Shown here: positions 1 to 11,280 of the stretch, piece after piece
Layout: each line of letters begins with the position of its first letter
Position numbering within the stretch: the stretch's first letter is position 1
Assembly (NCBI GenBank): GCA_020796225.1
Contig: CM036758.1
Span: forward strand, 27,327,897-27,391,896
DNA: 64,000 nt
Direction of reading: 5' to 3'
Origin: Arion vulgaris
Lineage: Eukaryota; Mollusca; Gastropoda; Stylommatophora; Arionidae
The notes under the pieces: model-generated
What the model was told of the DNA's origin: nothing
The model's database searches: none
Seen by the model: only the letters and a program-made list of their open reading frames with translations
Program-made: the position numbers and the translations under genes

Positions 1-985
1 TCTTTTTATCCTGACGATGTGTGGGAAAAACAGAATTAGAGAAAATAAAAACACAATGAACTTAGCTGATCGCTCGTTCTCAACAAACATTTTCATATCA
101 TTTAATATCTGACGGTTTTGTGAATTTTATGACATTCCATAGCGAGATGACGATATGAAGTGATGAGCATCAGACAATTTATAAGTTATTTTATCTTAAC
201 TTTATACACACCATTACCTGAATATTTGATCTGGGTTTTACGACTGGGGACGTTGGTATGTGATTGAATGTGTGACTGGATGAGGATGTAAATAAGTGAG
301 GGAGTAGCTAAGGGGGTTAATCAGTGACTGGATGAGGATGTAAACAAGTGAGGGAGTAGCTGAGGGGGTTAATCAGTGAGTGGATGATGATGTAAACAAG
401 TGAGGGAGTTGCTGAGGGGGTTAATCAGTGAGTGAATGAGGATGTAAGCAAGGGAGTGGCTGAGTGAGGAAGTAAGTGATTCAGTGGGTGAGGTTGCAAG
501 TGAGTGACTAAGAAAGTGAGTCTGGGGGTGAGGATATGTGTAAGTGAGATGGGAAAGGAGTAAGTCAGTGAGTTGGGGAGAGAGAAAGTAAGTGACTGAA
601 TGAGCGGCTGAAAGATTAAGTAATTGGGTGAACTAGTCTCTGCGGAAGTGAGTTACCGAGTGGGTGAGAATGTAAGTGAGTTACCGAGTGAGTGAGAATG
701 TAAGTGAACTGGGTAAGTAACAAGTGAAAGGGAGAGAGAGAAAGCTAGAGGTTGAGTGGATAAGAGAAGTAGGAAGTGAGTGATTGAGTGTTGAGGGAGT
801 AAGTGAGTTATCAAGTGGATGAGAAAGTGAGACAGTAAGTTGAGGAGGTAGTAACATAATGAGGGAGTATGAGGAGTAAGAGAGTGAGTTGATGAGGTAG
901 TAAATGGGTTAGTGTGTGCTTGTGAGTAGTTGAGAGAGTGGAGAGGTATTTAAGTAAGGCAATGAACTGGTGGGCGTCTGTAGCG
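1..985. repeat. GTGAGTGA-rich degenerate tandem repeat
   Basis: Imperfect low-complexity DNA dominated by GTGAG, AAGTGAGT and GAGTGAGG words. A clearer sub-array of about 57-bp units lies at roughly 264-440; units share GGATGAGGATGTAAACAAG and GTAGCTGAGGGGGTTAATC. No coding potential is evident; open frames on either strand are by-products of the repeat. Confidence 0.75.
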
Positions 986-1165
986 ATCACAACCCAAGTG
1001 AGTTCGATCACAACCCAAGTGTACCTGGTTCAAACTCCACGGCGGGAAGTTTGAAAGAAAATTAGTTCTCGTGGTTTACGAACTGTAAAAATAGACATCA
1101 CCGTTCATAAAGCAATGGAAAAACTACTGAACGTGTAAGTGGTGAACAAACAATTGAAGACTCGT
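985..1165 (+). mobile_element. tRNA-headed SINE (family 3), 5' part damaged
   Basis: Contains a pol III B-box-like word GGTTCAAACTCC followed by a body that matches, in the opposite orientation, the copy at 42575-42775. Shared words include CGGCGGGAAGTTTG (with small changes), AAAAATAGACATC and AAAGCAATGG. The head is partly duplicated: the word CGATCACAACCCAAGTG occurs twice, at about 982 and 1007. SINEs of this design are copied by LINE enzymes in trans. Confidence 0.6.
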
Positions 1166-1244
1166 TTACTATGGTTAATGGTGACGTCCTGTAAAGGATA
1201 TGCCACAATTTTCATTTCAATGAACTTGTAGAGGATCAGGTGAT

Positions 1245-1940
1245 CCAACAGGTGATTGAGTCAGTGATTGTGGTAGTGGCTGAGTTAGTCAGTGATTGTG
1301 GTAGTGGCTGAGTTAGTAAGTGATTGTGGTAGTGGCTGTGTTAGTGAGTGATCGTGGGAGTGGCAGAGTTAGTGAGTGATCGTGGGAGTGGCAGAGTTAG
1401 TGAGTGATCGTGGGAGTGGCTGTGTTAGTGAGTGATCGTGGGAGTGGCAGAGTTAGTGAGTGATTGTGGTAGTGGCTGAGTTAGTAAGTGATTGTGATAG
1501 TGGCTGAGTTAATGAGTGATCGTGGGAGTGGCAGAGTTAGTGAGTGATCGTGGGAGTGGCTGAGTTAGTGAGTGATCGTGGGAGTGGCAGAGTTAGTGAG
1601 TGATCGTGGGAGTGGCTGTGTTAGTGAGTGATCGTGGAAGTGGCAGAGTTAGTGAGTGATCGTGGGAGTGGCTGTGTTAGTGAGTGATCGTGGGAGTGGC
1701 AGAGTTAGTGAGTGATTGTGGTAGTGGCAGAGTTAGTGAGTGATCGTGGGAGTGGCTGTGTTAGTGAGTGATCGTGGGAGTGGCAGAGTTAGTGAGTGAT
1801 CGTGGGAGTGGCAGAGTTAGTGAGTGATCGTGGGAGTGGCTGAGTTAGTGAGTGATCGTGGGAGTGGCTGAGTTAGTGAGTGATCGTGGGAGTGGCTGAG
1901 TTAGTGAGTGATCGGGGGAGTGGCTGTGTTAGTGAGTGAT
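1245..1940. repeat. 28-bp minisatellite, about 25 units
   Basis: Head-to-tail 28-bp units of the form GTGGGAGTGGCAGAG then TTAGTGAGTGATC. Two main variants alternate, with CAGAG or CTGAG/CTGTG at the centre. Early units are more divergent (GTGGTAGTGG). The unit is built from the same GTGAGTGA words as the region to the left, so both may share an origin. Confidence 0.9.
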
Positions 1941-2384
1941 TGCTTAATGAAGAACATGATTTAATTCGTGATTTGTTGATTGCTCGCACGCAAGATGTAG
2001 TGAGAGTCATTTATAACGGAGTGAGGGATCGAGTTAACGGTTGGGTAAGTAATAGAGTGCTTGCTTGTACAACGGAGTGAGTGATTGAAATAGTGATTGG
2101 ATAGTAGAAGTCGACTGTTAACCTTTTCAGTTTACAATTTTTGTTTTAACCTCAAGACGCCCTTATGTTACAATGCAAATGGCCGGTATACTGACTTTGA
2201 GCCATCTTAAAAAATACGTTGAGCCTGTAATGTCAGATCAGAATAGCGAAAGGATAAAGTCAATGAGAGAGAAAATGAGTACATTTTAAAGTACATTGTA
2301 CTGGTAGTTTTGTGTATCTTGGTTCCTTGGGAACAAGGGTGAAGATTGTACACAAGAATTCAGAAAGATACTTTCTTTCCTTCA
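1941..2384. other. Unannotated spacer
   Basis: About 440 bases without a recognisable gene, repeat unit or transposon domain. The first 160 bases continue the GTGAGTGA character in degenerate form; the rest looks like ordinary non-coding DNA. Confidence 0.5.
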
Positions 2385-2760
2385 ATCTTGTTTTGTCTCA
2401 CTGCGTCAGGATAAGAAGAGAGTTCTAGAACGAGCCCTTGTGTACACTTCATAAATAGTGTCTTTCGTCGCCTCTGTTATCTCTGAGGTTCACCTTTTGC
2501 TTTGTATCCATTGTATCGGAGCAACATTTCTCTTTGAGGTGCACTGTCTGTTGGTAATCTGCTTGTGTGGCCAAATCCTTTAATTTGTTGTTTCTTGATG
2601 AAGTTCAGTACTGATGATGTACCCACTTTTTTCCCTGATGTTTTCATTTCTCAACCTGTCTCTTCTCGTTACTCACAGCATTCTGCGTAGACACTTCATC
2701 TCTGTTGTGACTAGTTTTATTCTACCATTTGATGTCAGCGTTCAGAATGTGACTAGCCAT
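2385..2760 (-). pseudogene. RTE-like LINE 3' fragment (subfamily B)
   Basis: Read on the minus strand it matches the C-terminal coding part of the LINE at 35895-36915. The match starts in the stretch encoding TTEMKCLRR and runs through the region encoding WFGHVSRLP to the end of the reading frame. It has frame breaks and a short deletion in the segment encoding the GRPRQRW-like motif. It is a 5'-truncated dead copy, and no TSD was found. Confidence 0.7.
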
Positions 2761-2769
2761 AGCAATTCG

Positions 2770-3565
2770 TAAGTATGACCAATTTATGGCATAACTCAAG
2801 TAAGGAAAACACATTACAACTTATGATAACATACATTTTTTTTCTGAGGCATAATGTGAATGTGAACTGCTTTACATTGAGTAATATGTGGAGGTCAAAG
2901 GTAATCAAAACAAATACAAAGCTGAGAATATTTCAAGCAAATGTGAAGTCAGTACTGTTTTATGGTTCGGAAACATGGAGGACAAGAAAAGAAACCACCA
3001 GAAAACTACAAACCTACGTAAATTTATGTTTACTTAGAATAGAAGGATTTGAGATGATATAATAAGATTACGAGCGATCAACTCGGAGAAAGTACTTAGC
3101 AGATACCAGTAGAGAAAGTACTGAGCAGATACCAGTGGAGAAAGTACTTAGCAGATACCAGTGGAGAAAGTACTTAGCAGATACCAGTGGAGAAAGTACT
3201 TAGCAGATACCAGTGGAGAAAGTACTTAGCAGATACCAGTGGAGAAAGTACTTAGCAGATACCAGTGGAGAAAGTACTTAGCAGATACCAGTGGAGAAAG
3301 AGCTAAGGAAGAGACGCTGGCGGTGGATAGGGCACACATTAAGAAGGCTAGCAGGTTGCATTGTAAGACAGGCACTTGGAACCCACAAGAAAAGAGGAAT
3401 AGAGGAAAGCCTAGAAATATCCAGAGAAGAAAACCTGGAGACTGATATTAATTAAAAGGATAGACAAAACGTGGAAAGAATTGGAAGGGATAACAAGAGA
3501 GAGGAAGGGTTGGAAGAAGTTTATTGAAGACCTGTGCTCCATCGGGAGTTAAACGGTGAAAAAGA
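2770..3565 (+). pseudogene. LINE C-terminal fragment carrying an internal 26-bp array
   Basis: The first part (2775-3062) encodes a post-RT LINE segment with the usual YGSETW motif and a following leucine-rich stretch. After a tandem array (3088-3300) the frame resumes with [10 protein letters not shown], a common LINE C-terminal motif, then degenerates with stops toward 3560. The array interrupts the coding sequence, so this copy cannot be functional. The family is not resolved; the layout resembles RTE/L2-like elements. Confidence 0.65.
3088..3300. repeat. 26-bp tandem array inside a LINE fragment
   Basis: About eight units of 26 bp containing GAGAAAGTACTTAGCAGAT and ACCAGTG. The array lies between two pieces of the same LINE reading frame and so arose inside the element after or during insertion. 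Confidence 0.85.
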
Positions 3566-4412
3566 AATTAGGTATATAAATTTAAATATTAGACATGTAT
3601 GAGAAGATTTTGGTGAGCATAATGACTCAACCAGGGATGGGCAATCATTTTTGATCCAGGGTCCGGATGTAGAATTACGCAGCTTGTTGCCAGGCGGAAA
3701 AAAAAAATGTCACTTCACCGTAACCTGCCATTTTGTGCTGATCTGAAAGCTGAAATACGCTTACTAGGAATTCATTGTCCGGCATTTGTTCGAGTCCCTG
3801 GTCTTACTCAGGACGATAACGTGAGTACCTCTGAAGTCGGAGAAAATCTGCCTGTATGGCGAGGGAATACTAATTATGAGCACACGGCTGCCAGTGTAAA
3901 GTAATTTACAATGTGCACGCTGTACATTGTAAGAAATTGGAAAAACGGATTTTTACGCAAAAATCAGTTTCAGAGATGGAACTTCGTCTGAGTTGAAAAC
4001 GGACGAAAGAAAAAAAAATAAAATAAATAAATAAAATAAATATATGTATGCGACAAAATCTTCACGTTTAGGGTACTTGTCAGTTGGAAAATATCTGTGG
4101 TAAATGTCTGTCACAGGATTGTCCCTGACCCTCATTTTCATATTAGTATTCTCTCTAGTAAATCAATCAGCTTTAGTTGCAGTGATACTATGACTGTGTT
4201 CACGAGGACATCAAATGGAGATGCAGATATCTTCAAACTGAAATTCTGTGGTTTAGTATGCACAAATCTCACTTTGAATTTATCTCTCTAATCTTTCAAT
4301 CTTTCAACTTTCTAGTTAATGTTACGTATATTTCTCTGATTTGTTAGTTCCAGGGAAAAAAATACTTGTTACCCACTTTCAGCTGCCTTTACGAAAGTTA
4401 TAGCTTCTTTTA
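3566..4412. other. Spacer; possible hAT-type terminus at 3632
   Basis: No gene recognised. At 3632 the sequence CAGGGATGGGCAATCATTT resembles the terminal inverted repeat that starts many hAT transposons and their MITEs, but I found no matching inverted end or 8-bp TSD. An A/T-rich simple stretch lies at 4010-4045. Confidence 0.35.
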
Positions 4413-6766
4413 AAATGAAATAATAGGGCAAATATCATCAATTTTAAAATGAAATAATAGGGCAAATATCATCAATTTTAAAATGAAATAATAGGGCAAA
4501 TATCATCAATTTTAAAATGAAATAATAGGGCAAATATCATCAATTTTAAAATGAAATGTTGGGGCAAATATCATCAATTTTAAAATGAAATGTTAGGGCA
4601 AATATCATCAATTTTAAAATGAAATAATAGGGCAAATATCATCAATTTTAAAATGAAATGTTAGGGCAAATAGCATCAATTTTAAAATGAAATGTTAGGG
4701 CAAATATCATCAATTTTTAAATGAAATGTTAGGGCAAATATCATAAATTTTTAAATGAAATGTTAGGGCAAATATCAATTTTAAAATGAAATAATAGGGC
4801 AAATAGCATCAATTTTAAAATGAAATGTTAGGGCAAATATCATCAATTTTAAAATGAAATAATAGGGCAAATATCATCAATTTTAAAATGAAATGTTGGG
4901 GCAAATAGCATCAATTTTTAAATGAAATGTTAGGGCAAATATCAATTTTAAAATGAAATAATAGGGCAAATAGCATCAATTTTAAAATGAAATGTTAGGG
5001 CAAATATCATCAATTTTAAAATGAAATAATAGGGCAAATATCATCAATTTTAAAATGAAATGTTGGGGCAAATAGCATCAATTTTTAAATGAAATGTTAG
5101 GGTAAATAGCATCAATTTTAAAATGAAATGTTAGGGCAAATATCAATTTTAAAATGAAATAATAGGGCAAATAGCATCAATTTTAAAATGAAATGTTAGG
5201 GCAAATATCATCAATTTTAAAATGAAATAATAGGGCAAATATCATCAATTTTAAAATGAAATGTTAGGGCAAATAGCATCAATTTTAAAATGAAATGTTA
5301 GGGCAAATAGCATCAATTTTAAAATGAAATGTTAGGGCAAATATCAATTTTAAAATGAAATAATAGGGCAAATAGCATCAATTTTAAAATGAAATGTTAG
5401 GGCAAATATCATCAATTTTAAAATGAAATAATAGGGCAAATATCATCAATTTTAAAATGAAATGTTGGGGCAAATAGCATCAATTTTTAAATGAAATGTT
5501 AGGGTAAATAGCATCAATTTTAAAATGAAATGTTAGGGCAAATATCAATTTTAAAATGAAATAATAGGGCAAATAGCATCAATTTTAAAATGAAATGTTA
5601 GGGCAAATATCATCAATTTTAAAATGAAATAATAGGGCAAATATCATCAATTTTAAAATGAAATGTTGGGACAAATAGCATCAATTTTAAAATGAAATGT
5701 TAGGGCAAATAGCATCAATTTTAAAATGAAATGTTAGGCAAATATCAATTTTAAAATGAAATAATAGGGCAAATAGCATCAATTTTAAAATGAAATGTTA
5801 GGGCAAATATCATCAATTTTAAAATGAAATAATAGGGCAAATATCATCAATTTTAAAATGAAATGTTAGGGCAAATAGCATCAATTTTAAAATGAAATGT
5901 TAGGGCAAATAGCATCAATTTTAAAATGAAATGTTAGGCAAATATCAATTTTAAAGTGAAATCATAGGGCAAATAGCATCAATTTTAATATGAAATGTTA
6001 GGGCAAATAGCATCAATTTTAAAATGAAATGTTAGGGCAAATATCAATTTTAAAATGAAATAATAGGGCAAATAGCATCAATTTTAAAATGAAATGTTAG
6101 GGCAAATATCATCAATTTTAAAATGAAATAATAGGGCAAATATCATCAATTTTAAAATGAAATGTTGGGGCAAATAGCATCAATTTTAAAATGAAATGTT
6201 AGGGTAAATAGCATCAATTTTAAAATGAAATGTTAGGGCAAATATCAATTTTAAAATGAAATAATAGGGCAAATAGCATCAATTTTAAAATGAAATGTTA
6301 GGGCAAATATCATCAATTTTAAAATGAAATAATAGGGCAAATATCATCAATTTTAAAATGAAATGTTGGGGCAAATAGCATCAATTTTAAAATGAAATGT
6401 TAGGGCAAATAGCATCAATTTTAAAATGAAATGTTAGGGCAAATATCAATTTTAAAATGAAATAATAGGGCAAATAGCATCAATTTTAAAATGAAATGTT
6501 AGGGCAAATATCATCAATTTTAAAATGAAATAATAGGGCAAATATCATCAATTTTAAAATGAAATGTTAGGGCAAATAGCATCAATTTTAAAATGAAATG
6601 TTAGGGCAAATAGCATCAATTTTAAAATGAAATGTTAGGGCAAATATCAATTTTAAAGTGAAATCATAGGGCAAATAGCATCAATTTTAATATGAAATGT
6701 TAGGGCAAATATCATCAATTTTAAAATGAAATGATAGGGCAAATATCATCAATTTTAAAATGTAAG
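4413..6766. repeat. 34-bp satellite with a ~200-bp higher-order unit
   Basis: About 70 units of 34 bp of the form TTTTAAAATGAAATGTTAGG then GCAAATAGCATCAA. Variants carry ATAATAGGG versus GTTAGGG and ATCATC versus AGCATC. A shortened 31-bp unit recurs about every 200 bp (near 4940, 5143, 5341, 5545, 5747, 5942, 6045, 6241, 6444, 6645), which marks a higher-order repeat of five 34-bp units plus one 31-bp unit. The right end continues without a break into LINE sequence at 6767. Confidence 0.93.
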
Positions 6767-7160
6767 CATGTCACAATAAACACTAAAAGAACATTGTATA
6801 ATATCTTCTGTTTCTGACACGCTATAAGTGTCAAACCTGGAGGCTAATATTACAAGATATAAGAAAACTAGTCACAACAGAGATGAAGTGTCTACGCAGA
6901 ATTCTGGAAGTATCAAGAAGGGACCGGTTTTGAAATTATTCATCAGAAAAAAAGTGGGTACAATATCAGTACTGAACTTCACCAAGAAACAACAAATTAA
7001 ATGATTCGTACACATAAGCAGATTACCAACAGACAGTGCAACTCAGTTACTTCTATACAGTGGATAGAAAACGAAAGATCGTCCTCGCAAAAGGTGGATC
7101 ACATAAATAACAGAGGCAGTGAAACACACCATTTATGAAGAGCACAAAAAGACGGTTCTG
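6767..7160 (+). pseudogene. RTE-like LINE 3' fragment (subfamily B) adjoining the 34-bp array
   Basis: Matches 36420-36840 on the same strand: the segment coding for a Thr/Asn-rich stretch, the region equivalent to CQTWTLT, the TTEMKCLRR segment, then the 3' part. Several stops and frameshifts break it. Its 5' edge is the last unit of the 34-bp satellite; the satellite unit is itself homologous to the LINE segment at 36408-36440. Confidence 0.75.
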
Positions 7161-7394
7161 TGCTGTGAGGTGAAATGGGATTTTGAAAAGAATATTAAGA
7201 AAGAAGTAGCTTGTTTTTAAACGACATGATATGCTTATATAACTCCTGCACAAATTGACTATGTGTTTGCTAATTGACATTCACTTAAGTAAACTGGGTT
7301 CTATGATTAACCAGACATGCAGGATCCCATAACTATGCTTGTTTTGTAAAAAAGAGGATACAGGTTGTTCCCTACTACACGGAACAAATGTTAG
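7161..7394. other. Unannotated spacer
   Basis: Nothing recognisable beyond short A/T-rich stretches. Confidence 0.4.
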
Positions 7395-7767
7395 ACAGGT
7401 AAGGGAAACTTTCAGGAAACATAAACATTGAAAAAAATGTTAGACAGGTGCGTGAAGTTATCAGGGAACATGTACATCAAACATATGTCAGACAGGTAGG
7501 AGAAACTCTCGAGAAATATGTACATCAAACATATGTCAGACAGGTAGGAGAAACTCTCGAGAAATATGTACATCAAACATATGTCAGACAGGTAGGAGAA
7601 ACTCTCGAGAAATATGTACATCAAACATATGTCAGACAGGTAGGAGAAACTCTCGAGAAATATGTACATCAAACATATGTCAGACAGGTAGGAGAAACTC
7701 TCGAGAAATATGTACATCAAACATATGTCAGACAGGTAGGAAAAACTCTCGAGAAATATGTACATTA
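7395..7767. repeat. 48-bp tandem array, about 6 near-perfect units
   Basis: Units of 48 bp containing ACAGGTAGGAGAAACTCTCG and AGAAATATGTACATC. Two degenerate units lead in from 7395. Because 48 is a multiple of 3, the array is open on both strands (a 16-residue repeat containing VHQTYVRQ on plus, MYIFLESF on minus). There is no evidence that either frame is translated. No source element was recognised. Confidence 0.9.
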
Positions 7768-7848
7768 AAAAAGTAGAAGAAAAATGCATAAGGTTGCAAT
7801 TCAAAATTGAACAACATGTTTATTCAAAAAGCGATAATACGTCCCTAC

Positions 7849-9555
7849 GACTCTGTGGCGTAGAAGACTCTGTGGCGTAGAAGACTCTGTGGCGTAGAAG
7901 ACTCTGTGGCGTAGAAGACTCTGTGGCGTAGAAGACTCTGTGGCGTAGACTCTGTGCAGAGACTCTGTGGCGTAGAAGACTCTGTGGCGTAGAAGACTCT
8001 GTGGCGTAGAAGACTCTGTGGCGTAGAAGACTCTGTGGCGTAGAAGACTCTGTGGCGTAGAAGACTCTGTGGCGTAGAAGACTCTGTGGCGTAGAAGACT
8101 CTGTGGCGTAGAAGACTCTGTGGCGTAGAAGACTCTGTGGCGTAGAAGACTCTGTGGCGTGAGAGACTCTGTGGCGTAGAAGACTCTGTGGCGTAGAAGA
8201 CTCTGGTGGCTGAGCTCTGTGCGTAAGACTCTGTGGCGTAGAAGACTCTGTGGCGTAGAAGACTCTGTGGCGTAGAAGACTCTGTGGCGTAGAAGACTCT
8301 GTGGCGTAGAAGACTCTGTGGCGTAGAAGTCTCTGTGGCGTAGAAGACTCTGTGGCGTAGAACACTCTGTGGCGTAGAAGACTCTGTGGCGTAGAAGACT
8401 CTGTGGCGTAGAAGACTCTGTGGCGTAGAAGACTCTGTGGCGTAGAAGACTCTGTGGCGTAGAAGACTCTGTGGCGTAGAAGACTCTGTGGCGTAGAAGA
8501 CTCTGTGGCGTAGAAGACTCTGTGGCGCAGAAGACTCTGTGGCGCAGAAGACTCTGTGGCGTAGAAGACTCTGTGGCGTAGAAGACTGTGGCGTAGAAGA
8601 CTGTGTAGACGTAGAAGACTCTGTGGCGCAGAAGACTCTGTGGCGTAGAAGACTCTGTGGCGTAGAAGACTCTGTGGCTTAGAAGACTCTGTGGCGTAGA
8701 AGACTCTGTGGCGTAGAAGACTCTGTGGCGTAGAAGACTCTGTGGCGTAGAAGACTCTGTGGCGTAGAAGACTCTGTGGCGTAGAAGTCTCTGTGTGAAG
8801 TCTGTGCGTAGAAGTCTCTGTGGTGTAGAAGTCTCTGTGGTTTAGAAGACTCTGTGGCGTAGAAGACTCTGTGGCGTAGAAGACTCTGTGGCGTAGAAGA
8901 CTCTGTGGCGTAGAAGACTCTGTGGCGTAGAAGACTCTGTGGCGTAGAAGTCTCTGTGGCGTAGAAGACTCTGTGGCGTAGAACACTCTGTGGCGTAGAA
9001 GACTCTGTGGCGTAGAAGACTCTGTGGCGTAGAAGACTCTGTGGCGTAGAAGACTCTGTGGCGAAGAAGACTCTGTGGCGTAGAAGACTCTGTGGCGTAG
9101 AAGACTCTGTGGCGTAGAAGACTCTGTGGCGTAGAAGACTCTGTGGCGTAGAAGACTCTGTGGCGTAGAAGACTCTGTGGCGCAGAAGACTCTGTGGCGT
9201 AGAAGACTCTGTGGCGTAGAAGACTGTGGCGTAGAAGACTGTGGCGTAGAAGACTCTGTGGCGCAGAAGACTCTGTGGCGTAGAAGACTCTGTGGCGTAG
9301 AAGACTCTGTGGCTTAGAAGACTCTGTGGCTTAGAAGACTCTGTGGCGTAGAAGACTCTGTGGCGTAGAAGACTCTGTGGCGTAGAAGACTCTGTGGCGT
9401 AGAAGACTCTGTGGCGTAGAAGTCTCTGTGGCGTAGAAGTCTCTGTGGCGTAGAAGTCTCTGTGGTGTAGAAGTCTCTGTGGCGTAGAAGACTCTGTGGC
9501 GTAGAAGACTCTGTGGCGTAGAAGTCTCTGTGGCGTAAAAGACTCTGTGGCGTAG
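7849..9555. repeat. 17-bp minisatellite derived from a SINE head, about 100 units
   Basis: Head-to-tail units GACTCTGTGGCGTAGAA with occasional variants (GTCTCTG, GGCGCAG, GGCTTAG) and short deletions. The last unit reads on directly into the tRNA-like head of the SINE at 9541, which starts CTGTGGCGTAGAGG. The same SINE head occurs without an array at 38170 (plus) and about 10250 (minus), so the unit comes from the A-box region of that SINE. Confidence 0.93.
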
Positions 9556-9958
9556 AGGTTCGGTACTCGCCTCTCGTGCCGAAGGTACTGGGTTCGCTCC
9601 CTCGTGGTGCCATCGGATATTTTCCAGAGATTCCTGATCTCAATGTAGGGAAGACCGAGTTCCTAGTCATATCGAAGATGGACGATAAAACGTATGTCCT
9701 GTGTTCAATTTGAGCACATTAAAGAACCCTTGGCAATTAAAAATCGAGATGGGCAGGTTGGAAAGCAGCTGCCCGGTCAAAAATCATTGAAAAAGATTAA
9801 AATAAAATTCCTACAAAATTTCTTCACGATCTTCAATGTCACATCGGGTGCTCTCACAGGTGCTACGGAGTACGTGCACTGCAGCTGAGATCTTCCTGTG
9901 TAATAAAGATATCGGAACACACATGGTTACTCACCGAAGTGCAATGTGAACAATTTAG
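9541..9958 (+). mobile_element. tRNA-headed SINE (family 1), full length
   Basis: The head has an A-box-like TGGCGTAGAGG and a B-box-like GGTTCGCTCCC about 45 bases later. The body carries GGACGATAAAACGTA, GTTCAATTTGAGCAC and AAGAACCCTTGGC. The tail carries GTGCACTGCAGCTGAGATC, CTTCCTGTGTAA and CCGAAGTGCAATG. The same order of blocks occurs at 38165-38590 and, on the minus strand, at 9960-10255. Confidence 0.8.
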
Positions 9959-9959
9959 A

Positions 9960-10255
9960 AGATGGTGAACATATTTGTGGCAATTTTATTTGTTAGCATT
10001 TGTAATGAATGTTGCCGGGACAGCGGCTTTCCATCCTGCTCTTCTCAATTTTAAACAGCCAAGGGTTCGTTTACGTGCTCAACGTGAACACAGGACCTAC
10101 GTCCTATCGTCCATCTCCGATTGGACTAGGAACTCAATCTCACTTGCACTGAGATCAGGGATCTCTGAATAAAATATCCATATGGCTCCACGAGGAAGCA
10201 GACTGAGTAGCCGTGGAATAAGAGGTGTACACTTAACCTCTACGCCACAGAGAGA
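9960..10255 (-). mobile_element. tRNA-headed SINE (family 1), minus-strand copy
   Basis: The reverse complement starts CTCTGTGGCGTAGAGGTTA near 10250 and continues through the GGACGATAGGACGTAGGTC and GTTCACGTTGAGCAC blocks to the CCGGCAACATTC block near 10010. It lies tail-to-tail with the plus-strand copy that ends near 9958. The 3' tail block is missing. Confidence 0.75.
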
Positions 10256-10449
10256 CCCCCTCTTTCCCCGAAGAATTGGTTTGACTTCTTATGTAGTAAG
10301 ACGAGAAGAATAACACAGAAGAGATTATCATTAGCTTGTACTACTCGTACATTACAACCAACAACAAGTGAAGTATAGCATTAGAGATAGACACCTGGCA
10401 TATGACACTGTCTGAGTTCTCGGGTCTGGATGCACATCTTTTTTAAGAG

Positions 10450-10705
10450 TTGATTATTCAAGGTAAACCTATTGATCACTTAATAAAAGTGCATCCAAAC
10501 TCCACAGTATACAGAGTTTTCTACAACAGAACATCAGGAAAGAAGGCGAGAGGAAGACCACGAAAAAGATGGTTAGATGACAAAGTAGAATCCTGCCAAA
10601 TAACAAAAATAACAATCACCCAAGCCAAGACAAAAAAACAAAAACACAACACTGGGTAACAACCCGGTAGCAGTGTGATGACGACAAAATAAGAAGAAGA
10701 CCAAT
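10450..10705 (+). pseudogene. RTE-like LINE 3' end (subfamily A)
   Basis: Encodes the hallmark C-terminal stretch with ARGRPRKRWLDD, followed by a 3' UTR containing AACAACCCGG and GTGTGATGACGAC, and ends in a short AAGAAG tail. The same 3' end occurs at 11281-11505 (minus) and 54890-55100 (minus). It is 5'-truncated and contains only the last ~70 codons. Confidence 0.75.
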
Positions 10706-11280
10706 TGGTGTTTATTAGATCCTAGTTCAGATTGATTCTTTAGTATCGTTTCCTCACTTGTTGGATTCACTGTTGATATCTCTTGTCTTGAGTTATTTGA
10801 GATTCAGTATAAAATCAGAGAATCTTTCAAGAAATACTAACTTGTCTGCATAATTGAGTCACACCAAGAATGCAAATGATAAATTCATCATACCTAGTCA
10901 CAAATGGTTACCATATTCTATTACAATGTTCTAGCCACACTTACATAAGACTTGTTATCAAGACAGATGTCAGATCATGTTTCACTTTTATAGATAGACC
11001 TCGTCCACCACCATATCAACAAGGCGATGTGTAACATTTGAAGTGTGAACACGGTAGGGGTAACTATCATGTGAACACGGTAGGGGCAACTATCATGCAA
11101 GGGAGTCTACATACATTTTTCCTGGTGGGGGCTGGAAGAGGGGAAAGGGCAGAGCAAATGGAATCCAAAAATATTCCTTGGTAGTTTACTAGGCGGATAT
11201 GTAATTGATCAGATTGAGATGAGAATTTGATTGCTTGCTCTATGTATAGAAATATAAACTTCTTATACATATTTAAACTT
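10706..11280. other. Unannotated spacer with a small direct repeat
   Basis: No gene seen. A direct repeat of about 28 bp (GTGAACACGGTAGGGG plus AACTATCATG) occurs twice at 11046-11097. Confidence 0.5.

Noticed and set aside
1245..1940. Telomere-like or CRISPR-like repeat
   Set aside because: The 28-bp unit has no TTAGGG content and no spacers; it is an ordinary minisatellite.
4413..6766. CRISPR array (regular short repeats)
   Set aside because: Units are directly adjacent, with no unique spacers, in clear eukaryotic DNA; it is a satellite.
7820..9670. Long frames rich in SSTPQSLLRHRVFYATE
   Set aside because: Translation of the 17-bp satellite and the adjoining SINE head.
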